Below are positions 8,764 to 17,807 of a stretch of 64,000 nucleotides of DNA, in pieces; position 1 is the first letter of the stretch, and the number at the start of each line of letters is the position of its first letter. Source of the DNA: a virus; the IMG/VR virus record IMGVR_UViG_3300027712_001262, positions 1-64,000 of that record; one strand, written 5' to 3'. The position numbers were made by a program, and so were the translations under genes. The notes under the pieces are model-generated. The model was not told the DNA's origin and did not search any database. It was given only the letters and a program-made list of their open reading frames with translations.

Positions 8764-9920
8764 AGACTATAATTAATTCAATTGAACTATTGGATGCAAA
8801 CGGAACCTCTTATAACTCCTGCATAGATACTTTTAAGAAAGGTAATGCTGCAAATGTTACTCAACATACGGATCCAATATTAATTGGTCTACCTAAATTT
8901 GACATACCATTAACTGATGACGAGTTGCAAACTGAGTTAGAATTAGAAAATTACGAAGAACATTATATGCCCAGAGCTATTAAGCTAGCGGTATTATCTT
9001 CCATTCGAGCCTGCAAGAATATTGATATTCCTAAAAATACTGCGGTCATTGGGGTAACACTGCAGGGTTCTCAAGAAACAGGTGGACAAATTTGGAAAGC
9101 ATTGTTTAATGAAAAAAAGTTTATAAGTCCCAGGTGGGGCGCTACGGTTACGCAGAGTGCAATATGCACAACTGTTAGTCGGACGTTAGGTTTAACAGGA
9201 CCTAGTTTTATGATTAATCAGGCGTGCAGTGCATTTATTACCGCAATGAACGTTGCAGATTTACTACTAAATTCTGGGCAGGTAGAAGCAGTAATTGTAG
9301 TAGGAGTTGACTGTGCTACTCATCCTTTTACATCATACATCTTTAGCTCAATGAGTGTTTATACTAATGATGTTGTTAAACCATTTGATAAAAATAGATC
9401 GGGTATGGCGCTCGGCGAAGCCACAGTATGCTATGTATTAACAAAAGAAAATCGTGCAAGGCAAGCTCTTGCTAATTTAGCTAAGATGAGCGTTTATAAT
9501 GATTATTACAATTTAACAGCTCCCAGTCCAGATGGATCTGCTGGTAAAATTTTGTTAAATGACATAACCAATAACAATGATATTATGTTAGACTCAATTA
9601 ATTGCCATGTTACTGCCACAAAAGTAGGTGACGAAGCCGAAATATTGAGTCTCGAAAACTTACCATATTCTTGTCCAATATACGGACTAAAAGGATCAGT
9701 CGGACATACTATGGCCAGTTCAGCAGGAGTCGAAATTGCATATTCAATTGCAGGTCTTAATAACGGATGGGTTCCATATACTTCATCAACAACTGATCCT
9801 GTAGATTCTAAACATCAAATTGTATTACATAATATTTTAGAAAAAGAACAAACTAATTTTGCAAAGTTGAGTTTTGGATTCGGCGGAGTAAGTGCTGCGG
9901 TAAGGATAGAAAAGATATGA
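8760..9920 (+). CDS. beta-ketoacyl-ACP synthase-like condensing enzyme
   Basis: 386 aa from the ATGA-overlap start at 8760 (a longer ORF begins at 8736). Thiolase fold with the full catalytic triad: C156 in QACSAF, H283 in CHVTAT and H316 in SVGHT, plus the late GFGG motif. It condenses acyl-thioesters with malonyl-ACP. It is the only chain-elongation gene here, with no ketoreductase, dehydratase or enoyl reductase, so it either loads or extends a host-made chain once. Coupled on both sides to desaturases. Confidence 0.88.
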   Translation: MKTIINSIELLDANGTSYNSCIDTFKKGNAANVTQHTDPILIGLPKFDIPLTDDELQTELELENYEEHYMPRAIKLAVLSSIRACKNIDIPKNTAVIGVTLQGSQETGGQIWKALFNEKKFISPRWGATVTQSAICTTVSRTLGLTGPSFMINQACSAFITAMNVADLLLNSGQVEAVIVVGVDCATHPFTSYIFSSMSVYTNDVVKPFDKNRSGMALGEATVCYVLTKENRARQALANLAKMSVYNDYYNLTAPSPDGSAGKILLNDITNNNDIMLDSINCHVTATKVGDEAEILSLENLPYSCPIYGLKGSVGHTMASSAGVEIAYSIAGLNNGWVPYTSSTTDPVDSKHQIVLHNILEKEQTNFAKLSFGFGGVSAAVRIEKI

Positions 9921-10714
9921 TTAAATTTCACACAAAGTTAATGTCACTGCTAGCGGTACATACTGTATTGTATATATATGCTGTAGTATTTCACTGGGAT
10001 TGGAAAATATTCCTTACTATGTTTTTAATACACAAGGTTTGGCACTTGATTGGAAATGAAGCAGGATTGCATAGACTATGGGCACACAAGTCTTACGAAA
10101 CACCTAGATGGAAAGAATTTGTATTACATATCTTTTCAATACCGTTGTTGTATGGAACTAGTATTACTTACGCAGGGGTACATCGACAGCATCATGCATA
10201 CAGTGATACTGAAAGAGACCCGCATGTAACAAGACCGTGGTGGAAAGTTGCATTCTATGTAAGAAACAAAGAATACGAAGTGGAAACTAGATTTGTAAAA
10301 GACCTAATTAGAGATCCATGGCATAAATGGACACATAAGCATTATTTTACTATCAATATATCGTTGTTGATACTTTCTTTAGCTGTAGTTGGGCCAGTAT
10401 GGACAGGATGGATTCTTAGCTACATAGTTGTCCATAGTTTTATTGCAGCCGCTGTATTAAATGTTGTGGGACATAGGCCAGAATATAAACTAAGTTCAAG
10501 ATCATTTAAAACCGATGATCAAAGTTCTAATAATTGGATCGTACAGATTTTTAGTCTAAATGAAGGATTACATAACCATCATCATGCAAATCCCGGCTCG
10601 TGGACGTTTATGATTAAAAAAACCAACTTAGATGTCGGTGCTTGGATAATCTATTATCTTTTTATGACAGCTGAACAAAGGAAGACTGCAAAATTTATTT
10701 GGAGTGTTGAATAA
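9917..10714 (+). CDS. membrane fatty-acyl desaturase 2
   Basis: 265 aa with boxes HRLWAH, HRQHHAYSDTERDPH and HNHHH. It is very similar to desaturase 3, including near-identical DNA around the second box (an LLYGTSITYAG segment), so the two are a recent duplication. Four hydrophobic segments. ATGA-type overlap with KS; its stop overlaps the diiron gene start by 1 nt. Confidence 0.92.
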   Translation: MIKFHTKLMSLLAVHTVLYIYAVVFHWDWKIFLTMFLIHKVWHLIGNEAGLHRLWAHKSYETPRWKEFVLHIFSIPLLYGTSITYAGVHRQHHAYSDTERDPHVTRPWWKVAFYVRNKEYEVETRFVKDLIRDPWHKWTHKHYFTINISLLILSLAVVGPVWTGWILSYIVVHSFIAAAVLNVVGHRPEYKLSSRSFKTDDQSSNNWIVQIFSLNEGLHNHHHANPGSWTFMIKKTNLDVGAWIIYYLFMTAEQRKTAKFIWSVE

Positions 10715-11613
10715 TGGCAAGCACATTACCTACATGCTCTAATTTAAGTCTAGATACAAATTTTAATTTACCTAAATGCGTTATTGATAAGAATAGTGTC
10801 AATCCATTAGGATTAAATCATTATTCTTATTTTGAAAATTTAAATTTAAACACAGAAGATAAAGAAAAGATGTCTTCGTTTGTTGATACAAACGCACTCA
10901 TTATAATGGCATGGAAGGAAGAAAATGCTGCATTTTGGCTAACTGAGCTTTATAAACTAACCACAGATCCTGTTAAGAGATTATTCTTCCTTAAAGAAGC
11001 ATATGAAGAACAAGAGCATTTTTCATTATTAGTTGGTATTATCAATCAATTATTCGATAGCGAAACACTGAATAAAGAATTTTTATTTTTTAAGAATAAC
11101 TACAACAATGTAAGAAAATTTGAATATCAGAATGAAAAGTTATCCTCATCTTTATTTGAGTACACAATTAAAGAAATTGAAGTGTTGGTTTATATTGATC
11201 AGATTAAACAAAACACAACTTTAGAACCTTTAAAGGAGGTTCTAAAATCTATTGTGTCTGACGAAATAGAACACTTACAATACGGTACTATTTTTATCGA
11301 AGAAGAAAAAATTGAACGCTACAAACCTATGTATAAGGATACACTTTATGCAAGTTTCCGGGCATTGTTTTCAAAATTCTATCCCAGTTTCCTATTGCAT
11401 TACATTAAGCAGTATTGTCAACAATTTAATCTTGATTACAATAATGTGGTAAAAAACATAAAAGATAGTAACAGAAATAAAGATTTTATATTAACAATGG
11501 TCCTAATGTATTATAAGTATGGTCAGCTATTTGGAATAGTAGATAGTGACTTTGAAACAACGTTAAAAAATGCAGGTGTATTGGACCAGTACTATAAATT
11601 AAAAAATGAATAA
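10714..11613 (+). CDS. ferritin-like diiron oxidase A
   Basis: 299 aa, helical and soluble. Two E-x-x-H motifs (E99-H102 in EEQEH; E184-H187 in DEIEH) plus glutamates near 70 and 155 give the carboxylate-rich four-helix diiron site of soluble oxygenases/desaturases (AurF-like or acyl-ACP-desaturase-like). An N-terminal NPLGLNHYSYFE motif and a C-terminal helical domain are shared with 11606 and 14293. Likely oxidises an ACP-bound intermediate; exact reaction unknown. Confidence 0.7.
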   Translation: MASTLPTCSNLSLDTNFNLPKCVIDKNSVNPLGLNHYSYFENLNLNTEDKEKMSSFVDTNALIIMAWKEENAAFWLTELYKLTTDPVKRLFFLKEAYEEQEHFSLLVGIINQLFDSETLNKEFLFFKNNYNNVRKFEYQNEKLSSSLFEYTIKEIEVLVYIDQIKQNTTLEPLKEVLKSIVSDEIEHLQYGTIFIEEEKIERYKPMYKDTLYASFRALFSKFYPSFLLHYIKQYCQQFNLDYNNVVKNIKDSNRNKDFILTMVLMYYKYGQLFGIVDSDFETTLKNAGVLDQYYKLKNE

Positions 11614-12046
11614 CAATCAAATAAAATTTAGTAATCTTGAAAATCTTCCTAATTTAAAAAGTTTAACAGGAATTTCTAGAGATACCACAATTATAGATTT
11701 AAATGATCCGTTAGGAACTAGTCATTATACATACACCGAACATTGCAATTTAAGTAAAGATCTTCGGGACACTATTGAATACGAACTAGGATTGCAAAGA
11801 TTGTTAACTCAGGGTATGAATCATTATAGTAGTAACAGATATAAGAAAATTTTTAAAAAATACAATATCGATTATTATGAAATGCTCCCAGCTATTAAGC
11901 AAAGTCAAAAATCAAAAGACTATGTAGTATCTGTCATAAAGGGCATGTTCAATTTGGCCAAATCACTAAATATTATTGAACATGATGATTTTGAAAAATA
12001 CTTAGATGATGCTAAAATAACAGAACGATATAACGCATACCTATGA
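11606..12046 (+). CDS. internally deleted diiron-enzyme paralog
   Basis: 146 aa. The first half matches the N-terminal DPxGxxxYxYxE region of the two diiron proteins and the second half (from about residue 78, NIDYYEM then KQSQKSKD) matches the C-terminal domain of 14293. The whole ExxH-containing iron-binding core is missing in frame. It is still coupled (8-nt overlap before, 4-nt after), so it may serve as a non-catalytic partner rather than being decayed. Confidence 0.75.
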   Translation: MNNNQIKFSNLENLPNLKSLTGISRDTTIIDLNDPLGTSHYTYTEHCNLSKDLRDTIEYELGLQRLLTQGMNHYSSNRYKKIFKKYNIDYYEMLPAIKQSQKSKDYVVSVIKGMFNLAKSLNIIEHDDFEKYLDDAKITERYNAYL

Positions 12047-12801
12047 AATCAATCACATTTCACCAAAAATTGATGAGTTTACTCTTCATTCATTTTGTAC
12101 TAGTGAGTTACGCTATGTACTCCACATGGAATTGGGGATGGCTGTTGGTTATATTTTTTATATCTAAAATATTCAATGCAGTAGGAAATGAAATAGGATT
12201 ACACAGACTATGGTGTCATAAATCTTTTTCTACTCAAAGATGGAAAGAGATAGTACTGCACATATTTTCAATACCCTTGTTATATGGAACTAGTATTACT
12301 TACGCAGGAATTCATAGGCAACATCATGCCTATTCTGATACTGAACGCGATCCGCATATTACTCGCCCTTGGTGGAAAGTTGTTTTTTATGTAAGAAATA
12401 AAATGTATGCTATAGAAAATAGATTTGTTTCAGACCTACTTAGAGACCCGTGGCACAAGTGGACACATAAGAATTACTTTAAAATTAATACAGCATTGCT
12501 GATTATATTTTTAATAACATTTGGCCCAGTATTCACTGGTTGGTCCTTAAGTTTTGTAGTAATTTATAATTTTATTGCGGCTGGTCTAGTAAATGTGTTA
12601 GGTCACAAGCCTGCATACGGTACTAGAACCTTTAATACAGATGACCAAAGTACTAATAATAAATTCTTACAATGGTTAACATGGAATGAAGGACTACATA
12701 ACCATCATCACAAAAACGCAGGTTCTTATACCTATGTAGTTAACAAAGGTGATATTGATTTCCCTGCATTTTTGATTGAAAAACTTTTTATGAAAAAATG
12801 A
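12043..12801 (+). CDS. membrane fatty-acyl desaturase 3
   Basis: 252 aa, close paralog of desaturase 2, with boxes HRLWCH, HRQHHAYSDTERDPH and HNHHH. All histidine ligands are kept. Overlaps its neighbours by 4 nt at both ends. Confidence 0.92.
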   Translation: MKSITFHQKLMSLLFIHFVLVSYAMYSTWNWGWLLVIFFISKIFNAVGNEIGLHRLWCHKSFSTQRWKEIVLHIFSIPLLYGTSITYAGIHRQHHAYSDTERDPHITRPWWKVVFYVRNKMYAIENRFVSDLLRDPWHKWTHKNYFKINTALLIIFLITFGPVFTGWSLSFVVIYNFIAAGLVNVLGHKPAYGTRTFNTDDQSTNNKFLQWLTWNEGLHNHHHKNAGSYTYVVNKGDIDFPAFLIEKLFMKK

Positions 12802-13565
12802 ACAATACTATTTTATTAAGAATTATACAACAAATAACAACATGGGGAATTATTCCCGGGTTAGCATATCTATTTTACCTTAACTATCTTCCTTACTATC
12901 TAGTACTAATTCTTTCAATTATTTTAATTAGTAAGATCGGAGCAAGCATAGGTCAACATAGATACTTTACTCATAAAAGTTTTAAAATGGTGCAGTGGAA
13001 AGAGAACATAGTTGCAGTCTTGGCCGCGTTGAGCACCACAGGAACTACTCTCCAATATGTGACTGTACATAGATACCACCATGGCAATAGCGATAATGGA
13101 AAGGATTTACATAGTCCTCACGAAATAGGATATTGGAGAAGTTTTTGGCATTGGTATAAAACCAATCCTATAGATCTAGCAGGACCTGCAACTATAAAAG
13201 ATTTATTAAGAAAACCGTTATTGATACATTTACACAAATATTACTTTGCCGTGATTTTTACATATATCCTAATGTTAACTGTAATTGATCCTAACTTAGT
13301 TGTTTTTTGCTATATCATTCCTGCAGGATTTAGTTGGTGGTCAAGTGCAGTTCTAAGTCTTCCTTTGCACTTAGAGAGTCAAGGATATAGAAATTTTGAA
13401 ATATCTGATATAACAGTTAACAGTCATCTTTGGAATTGGCTAACATTGGGGGAAGGACTTCATAACAACCATCATGCTAGGCCGGGCGAATATAATTTTG
13501 CATTTACAAAGAAACCCGGCGAATGGGACCTTAGTGCAATAATTGTAGATAAATTTTTGAAATGA
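12798..13565 (+). CDS. membrane fatty-acyl desaturase 4
   Basis: 255 aa with boxes HRYFTH, HRYHHGNSDNGKDLH and HNNHH. The second box departs from the usual D-T-E-R-D-P-H (here D-N-G-K-D-L-H), suggesting a shifted substrate or regiospecificity. Membrane segments before and between boxes. 4-nt overlaps on both sides. Confidence 0.9.
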   Translation: MNNTILLRIIQQITTWGIIPGLAYLFYLNYLPYYLVLILSIILISKIGASIGQHRYFTHKSFKMVQWKENIVAVLAALSTTGTTLQYVTVHRYHHGNSDNGKDLHSPHEIGYWRSFWHWYKTNPIDLAGPATIKDLLRKPLLIHLHKYYFAVIFTYILMLTVIDPNLVVFCYIIPAGFSWWSSAVLSLPLHLESQGYRNFEISDITVNSHLWNWLTLGEGLHNNHHARPGEYNFAFTKKPGEWDLSAIIVDKFLK

Positions 13566-14296
13566 ACGAACTGTCAAAAAAGTCTAGATACTATTACCTT
13601 CTTTTTAATTTGCCAATTCAACTGACTGCTGTTTTGGCAACTTTCTACGGATTAATTAATTGGCCAAGTGTGTTGGGTTTTTATATACTAGTGTCCTGGC
13701 TAGGTATTCAAGCAGGTTCTCATAAATTATTCACACATAAAAGCTGGGAGCCTAGATATAGTTGGGTAAAATATCTAGTAGCAATAATTTCGTGTTTTGG
13801 TATGATGGGGGGTCCGGTAATATGGGCCAGTATGCACAGATGGCATCACGCTAACTCTGATACTGATAAAGATCCTCATAGTCCTAACAGTGGGCTAATT
13901 CATGCATATGCTGGATGGTTATTAAATCCTCCCTTGCCACCTATGACAATTGTTAAGGATCATATTAGAGATCATTTACTTATAAAGATAGACAAGTACT
14001 GTAGAGAGATTGTATTAATTGGAATTGTATGTTTAATGTTGGTTGATTATAGCATTGCATTTTCATTAATGTTAGCAATGAGTATAACATTCCACCTTGA
14101 GATGTTAGTCAATACATTTTTACACTCAAAGAAAGAAGGAACGTGGAGTTCCAGAAACAATATATGGTTGTCCCTAGTTGCAGGCGGTAGTACATTACAT
14201 AAAAATCATCACGACAATCCTGCAAATTTTACTTTTAGTAAATATTGGTACGAATTAGATCCATCTGCGTGGATTATAAAGATATTAAAAAAATGA
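13562..14296 (+). CDS. membrane fatty-acyl desaturase 5
   Basis: 244 aa, the most divergent copy: first box HKLFTH, second HRWHHANSDTDKDPH, third HKNHH. All iron-binding histidines remain. ATGA overlap with the next diiron gene at 14293. Confidence 0.9.
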   Translation: MNELSKKSRYYYLLFNLPIQLTAVLATFYGLINWPSVLGFYILVSWLGIQAGSHKLFTHKSWEPRYSWVKYLVAIISCFGMMGGPVIWASMHRWHHANSDTDKDPHSPNSGLIHAYAGWLLNPPLPPMTIVKDHIRDHLLIKIDKYCREIVLIGIVCLMLVDYSIAFSLMLAMSITFHLEMLVNTFLHSKKEGTWSSRNNIWLSLVAGGSTLHKNHHDNPANFTFSKYWYELDPSAWIIKILKK

Positions 14297-15207
14297 ACAA
14301 TTTATTTTCTGCATTTGATATTGTGCATAGATACATAGCACTGTCTAAACCAAACGTCCAATTAGCCAATTTATCTTTGTTTAAAAAGACATCAAGTCAA
14401 ATTAATTATGATGACCCTGTTGGATTAGCTGATTATAGTTATTTTGAAAAATGCAAAATTGACAAAAACATTTTGCAGGCAATAGAATATGAAGTAAATT
14501 CTAAGGCTTTAGCTCATTTGTCGATTGTAGAAGAATTATCTGCTTATTGGTTAATTCATTCGTCAAATAGAATAACAGAACCTGAACTCAAACATACTTT
14601 ATTAAAAATGGGTACAGAAGAATACGAGCACTTTCTGTTTTTTACAAATTTATTGATCAATAATTTTTCAGATATAGATGCTGCTAAATTAGTCCAAGAT
14701 ATGCGTAATTTAATTTTTGATCACAATATAGATACGAAACCTATTGAAGAATTTATTGCAATACATTGTATAGGAGAAGCAATTATTCCAAGTGAACTGA
14801 AACATCTATACAAAAATACAACCAACGAATATATGCGTAATACTTTAAAGGTAGTACTGTCTCAAGAGGCAAACCATGCAATAGCAGCAAGACAGTTTAA
14901 ACCTTTGTTAAATAATATTAATAACAACAAACCTAAAATAATAATTTATATGTTAGCACAAATAGTTGTTAATTCTGGATTTGGATTCACTTATTGCCGA
15001 TATAAGGAAGCATTAGCTGACCATGGGATAGATTACGAAACTATGAAGAAAGAAATTAAACAAAGCAGGCGATCAAAAGACGTGGTAATAAGCACTGTAG
15101 AAGAATTATTTCAACTAGCAAAAACATTAAATTATGCAGACGAGGATTTTGATAAATTTTTATATCAATCTAAAATAGCAAACTCTTATAAAGAATACAC
15201 CCAATGA
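14293..15207 (+). CDS. ferritin-like diiron oxidase B
   Basis: 304 aa from the ATGA-overlap start at 14293 (an upstream in-frame ATG at 14245 lies inside the desaturase). E110-H113 (EEYEH) and E192-H195 (QEANH) form the paired ExxH iron sites, with further glutamates between. N-terminal DDPVGLADYSYFE and C-terminal KQSRRSKD motifs are shared with the other two members. Probably a soluble oxygen-activating enzyme acting on the same acyl chain as the desaturases. Confidence 0.7.
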   Translation: MNNLFSAFDIVHRYIALSKPNVQLANLSLFKKTSSQINYDDPVGLADYSYFEKCKIDKNILQAIEYEVNSKALAHLSIVEELSAYWLIHSSNRITEPELKHTLLKMGTEEYEHFLFFTNLLINNFSDIDAAKLVQDMRNLIFDHNIDTKPIEEFIAIHCIGEAIIPSELKHLYKNTTNEYMRNTLKVVLSQEANHAIAARQFKPLLNNINNNKPKIIIYMLAQIVVNSGFGFTYCRYKEALADHGIDYETMKKEIKQSRRSKDVVISTVEELFQLAKTLNYADEDFDKFLYQSKIANSYKEYTQ

Positions 15208-16016
15208 CCACAGAATGGAAACATAGAATATTATTATCAGCTGCTTGGCTGAGTATCCCATTTACATTATGGTATTGCCATAGTATTGGAGATTACACAC
15301 TATTTTGGGTATCTTACATCATTGCACAATTTAATAAAGTTATTGGAAACAATATTGCATTCCATCGATATTTTACCCATAGAAGTTTCAAAACAACTGC
15401 TTTTAAACATAAATTACTAGCATTTTGGACAATCCCATTAGCATCAAAAAGCCCTGTAGTATATGCAATGAACCACAGACATCACCATTTGTATGCAGAT
15501 ACAGAACGAGACACCCACAGTCCTGTGACTAGTTTTTGGCACACAATAACAGGCGCATGGGAGTTTAGGGGATATAAGTGGTTTGCTGACAAAGGCGTAG
15601 AGTTTAGAGTTAAAGATCTAGTACGAGATCCCACATTAAAATTTATTGAAAGACATTATTTTAAATTTTGGTACATTACTGCAATTATTACATTGTGCAT
15701 AGACTGGAGGCTTTTTGTGTTCGGTTTCCTCCTACCAGCAGGTCATTACCATCTAGCGGCCAATCTTGCTGTTGTAGGGTTAGATCATTTAAAAATTCCA
15801 GGCAGTTATAGATCATACAATACTCCAGACAATAGCCATAATAATCATTTTATGGCTTGGGGCAGTTTAGGTGAAGGATATCATAATAATCATCATCAAG
15901 ATCCTACAAAGTACAATCAAGCATTTAATAAAGGCGAATATGATATATGTGCATGGTTTGTTGACAAATTTTTTAAAGCAAAAGATGAAAAACACAACAC
16001 AACATATAATTTTTAA
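15204..16016 (+). CDS. membrane fatty-acyl desaturase 6
   Basis: 270 aa with boxes HRYFTH, HRHHHLYADTERDTH and HNNHH. Membrane helices near 10-45, 70-85 and 155-195. Overlaps the diiron gene by 4 nt and the next desaturase by 32 nt. Confidence 0.92.
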   Translation: MTTEWKHRILLSAAWLSIPFTLWYCHSIGDYTLFWVSYIIAQFNKVIGNNIAFHRYFTHRSFKTTAFKHKLLAFWTIPLASKSPVVYAMNHRHHHLYADTERDTHSPVTSFWHTITGAWEFRGYKWFADKGVEFRVKDLVRDPTLKFIERHYFKFWYITAIITLCIDWRLFVFGFLLPAGHYHLAANLAVVGLDHLKIPGSYRSYNTPDNSHNNHFMAWGSLGEGYHNNHHQDPTKYNQAFNKGEYDICAWFVDKFFKAKDEKHNTTYNF

Positions 16017-16761
16017 TTTTGCATATATTACATTTGGTATACTATCTCTATTTCTAATTAAAGATATATCCCTGTTATTATATGTTTGGCTTTTTATTGC
16101 ATTTGGAAACGGCACAATAGGACACCGCTATTTTTCACATAACCAATTTAGTGTGCATAAAACATTACATTGGCCTTTAGCATGTTGGTCTACTATTTCT
16201 GCGTACAGCAATACTGGATATTGGATTGCACAACATAGACACCATCATAGACACACTGATACTGAAAAGGATATACACAGCCCAGTAAATGGTGTTCTAC
16301 AATCTTTTATATTTTGGCCTTTTAATAATAAACGGATAGATAGCGTATTCAAAGATAGAACTACAATAATTAATATGGCAACAGCCATGCGGGACCCGGC
16401 TATTAGTTTTACTACAAAGTATTTTATACCAATTAACTTGATTTTTATAATATTATTTTGTATAATTGATATTAACATAGCATACTGTTTTGGAATATCT
16501 GTTATCATAGAACATGTTCGATTAGGGCTAATTAATACTATAACCCATACAGATAATTTTCTAGGTAACTATAGAAATCACAACACAAAGGATAAAAGTT
16601 ATAATAACTTATTACTGGGAATAATATCATTAGGATTTGGATGGCATAATAACCATCATGCTAACGCAAGTAAATTAATTTTAACTGAGCGTTGGTGGGA
16701 AATTGATCTCGAAGGGTATCTAGGTAAATTATTATCATTAACTGCAAGAGGAAAAAAATGA
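15985..16761 (+). CDS. membrane fatty-acyl desaturase 7
   Basis: 258 aa from the ATG at 15985; the open frame extends to 15871 but that part lies antiparallel to conserved coding of desaturase 6 and is not family-like. Boxes HRYFSH, HRHHHRHTDTEKDIH and HNNHH. ATGA overlap with the ACP gene. Confidence 0.88.
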   Translation: MKNTTQHIIFNFAYITFGILSLFLIKDISLLLYVWLFIAFGNGTIGHRYFSHNQFSVHKTLHWPLACWSTISAYSNTGYWIAQHRHHHRHTDTEKDIHSPVNGVLQSFIFWPFNNKRIDSVFKDRTTIINMATAMRDPAISFTTKYFIPINLIFIILFCIIDINIAYCFGISVIIEHVRLGLINTITHTDNFLGNYRNHNTKDKSYNNLLLGIISLGFGWHNNHHANASKLILTERWWEIDLEGYLGKLLSLTARGKK

Positions 16762-17006
16762 CTGAACAAACTTTAGAAATTGTATTAAAAATTACGGCAA
16801 AGCACTTTAAGAAAAATATAGAGACTCTAAATGAATCTACGCATATTATTAATGATCTAAAAGGAGACAGTTTAGATGCTGTTGAATTAGTAATGAACAT
16901 CGAGGATCATTTTAGCATCGAAATTCCAGAAGATGATATGACTGGCGTTAGAACACTAGGCAGTATTGCAGAAGTAGTTGCACAAGTTATATCTAAAAAG
17001 AAATAA
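16758..17006 (+). CDS. acpP: acyl carrier protein
   Basis: 82 aa, acidic, with the GDSLDAVEL phosphopantetheine motif (attachment at S38) and normal ACP length. It presumably carries the chain acted on by the KS and the desaturases, after activation by the AcpS at 5692. Last clear gene of the coupled operon. Confidence 0.93.
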   Translation: MTEQTLEIVLKITAKHFKKNIETLNESTHIINDLKGDSLDAVELVMNIEDHFSIEIPEDDMTGVRTLGSIAEVVAQVISKKK

Positions 17007-17020
17007 CACCGCAAGGGAGT

Positions 17021-17173
17021 ATGACTATTTCGAAAAACCCTAAACGGCATACCTTCCAGCAAGAGAATTATGTTAAACGTTGTGAAGAGGAAGGTAAAGA
17101 GCCTAATACAGATTACTTAGATCTTTTTAAATCATATCGTCGGCAAGACGAAGAAAACATGGTTGATCGTTAG
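17021..17173 (+). CDS. small unknown protein, 50 aa
   Basis: ATG at 17021 with a GGGAG ribosome site, 14 nt after the ACP gene. Charged, no membrane segment. Its end overlaps the convergent oxygenase gene by 4 nt. It could be the last gene of the acyl operon or an unrelated phage micro-protein. Confidence 0.55.
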   Translation: MTISKNPKRHTFQQENYVKRCEEEGKEPNTDYLDLFKSYRRQDEENMVDR

Positions 17174-17664
17174 TTGGGATCATTCACTACTCCAATTAAA
17201 TGTAATCTCGGATTACTTGAACAATTCATAAAGGTATGCTGTTTAGTAGTATTAACCCAATATATTGCACCTACGGGCATATGTTGTGCAAAGCCTAGTT
17301 TAAAAACAAAATAACATTCTGAATTAGTTATTAACGGTATATGAATCCTCGGAGTTTGGTCTCGGTGCATACTATAACATGCATATGGTCCAACCCACAT
17401 TAGTCTAGTTCTAAGTAACCTATATTTATTAATCACTTCTTCAAATACAGTATCTTTGAAAAATGGATTTAGATTATTATAATCAATTTCTTGCCCTTTG
17501 TTTTTTCCAACTGCACTTGACCACGGATCTTCATCCATTTTATATTGCAGTCCTGTTTGTTTTCCTTTATGCCCGTACTCTGTCCATTGTATATCTTTTG
17601 CAATTTGAAAATAGCAATCTAAAAGAGTAGTAATAGAATATGGCTCAATGATCTTTATCATCAT
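17170..17664 (-). CDS. aspartyl/asparaginyl-hydroxylase-like oxygenase
   Basis: 164 aa from the ATG at 17664 (an upstream ATG at 17715 is possible). H100-R-D102 in the MHRDQTPRIHIPL strand, H143 (KQHTF) and R153 (RLHLIGVV) match the aspartyl/asparaginyl beta-hydroxylase fold. It is the fifth 2OG-oxygenase-fold gene in the window, next to the tRNA array. Confidence 0.68.
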   Translation of the reverse strand: MMIKIIEPYSITTLLDCYFQIAKDIQWTEYGHKGKQTGLQYKMDEDPWSSAVGKNKGQEIDYNNLNPFFKDTVFEEVINKYRLLRTRLMWVGPYACYSMHRDQTPRIHIPLITNSECYFVFKLGFAQHMPVGAIYWVNTTKQHTFMNCSSNPRLHLIGVVNDPN

Positions 17665-17732
17665 GTATTTAACTTGAAAAAACACCCAACAATGTTTCCT
17701 ACTATTTTGGATCACAAATCATAGATGTTGTA

Positions 17733-17807
17733 TGGTTTCGCCGGGCAGAGTCGAACTGCCGCCAAAAGTTTAGGAAACTTCTATTCTATCCATTGAACTA
17801 CAGCGAG
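17733..17807 (-). tRNA. tRNA-Arg (CCU)
   Basis: Minus-strand cloverleaf with loop TTCCTAA, T-loop TTCGACT and encoded CCA; the first acceptor pair is C-A. The 3' end of the homing-endonuclease ORF (to 17770) lies inside it. Confidence 0.88.

Noticed and set aside
10714-15207. Heme-oxygenase-like diiron oxidase assignment for the soluble enzymes
   Set aside because: The paired ExxH motifs fit a ferritin-like four-helix site better; kept as ferritin-like.
15871-15984. Longer N-terminus for desaturase 7
   Set aside because: Isoleucine-rich shadow of the HNNHH region of desaturase 6; the ATG at 15985 gives a normal family start.
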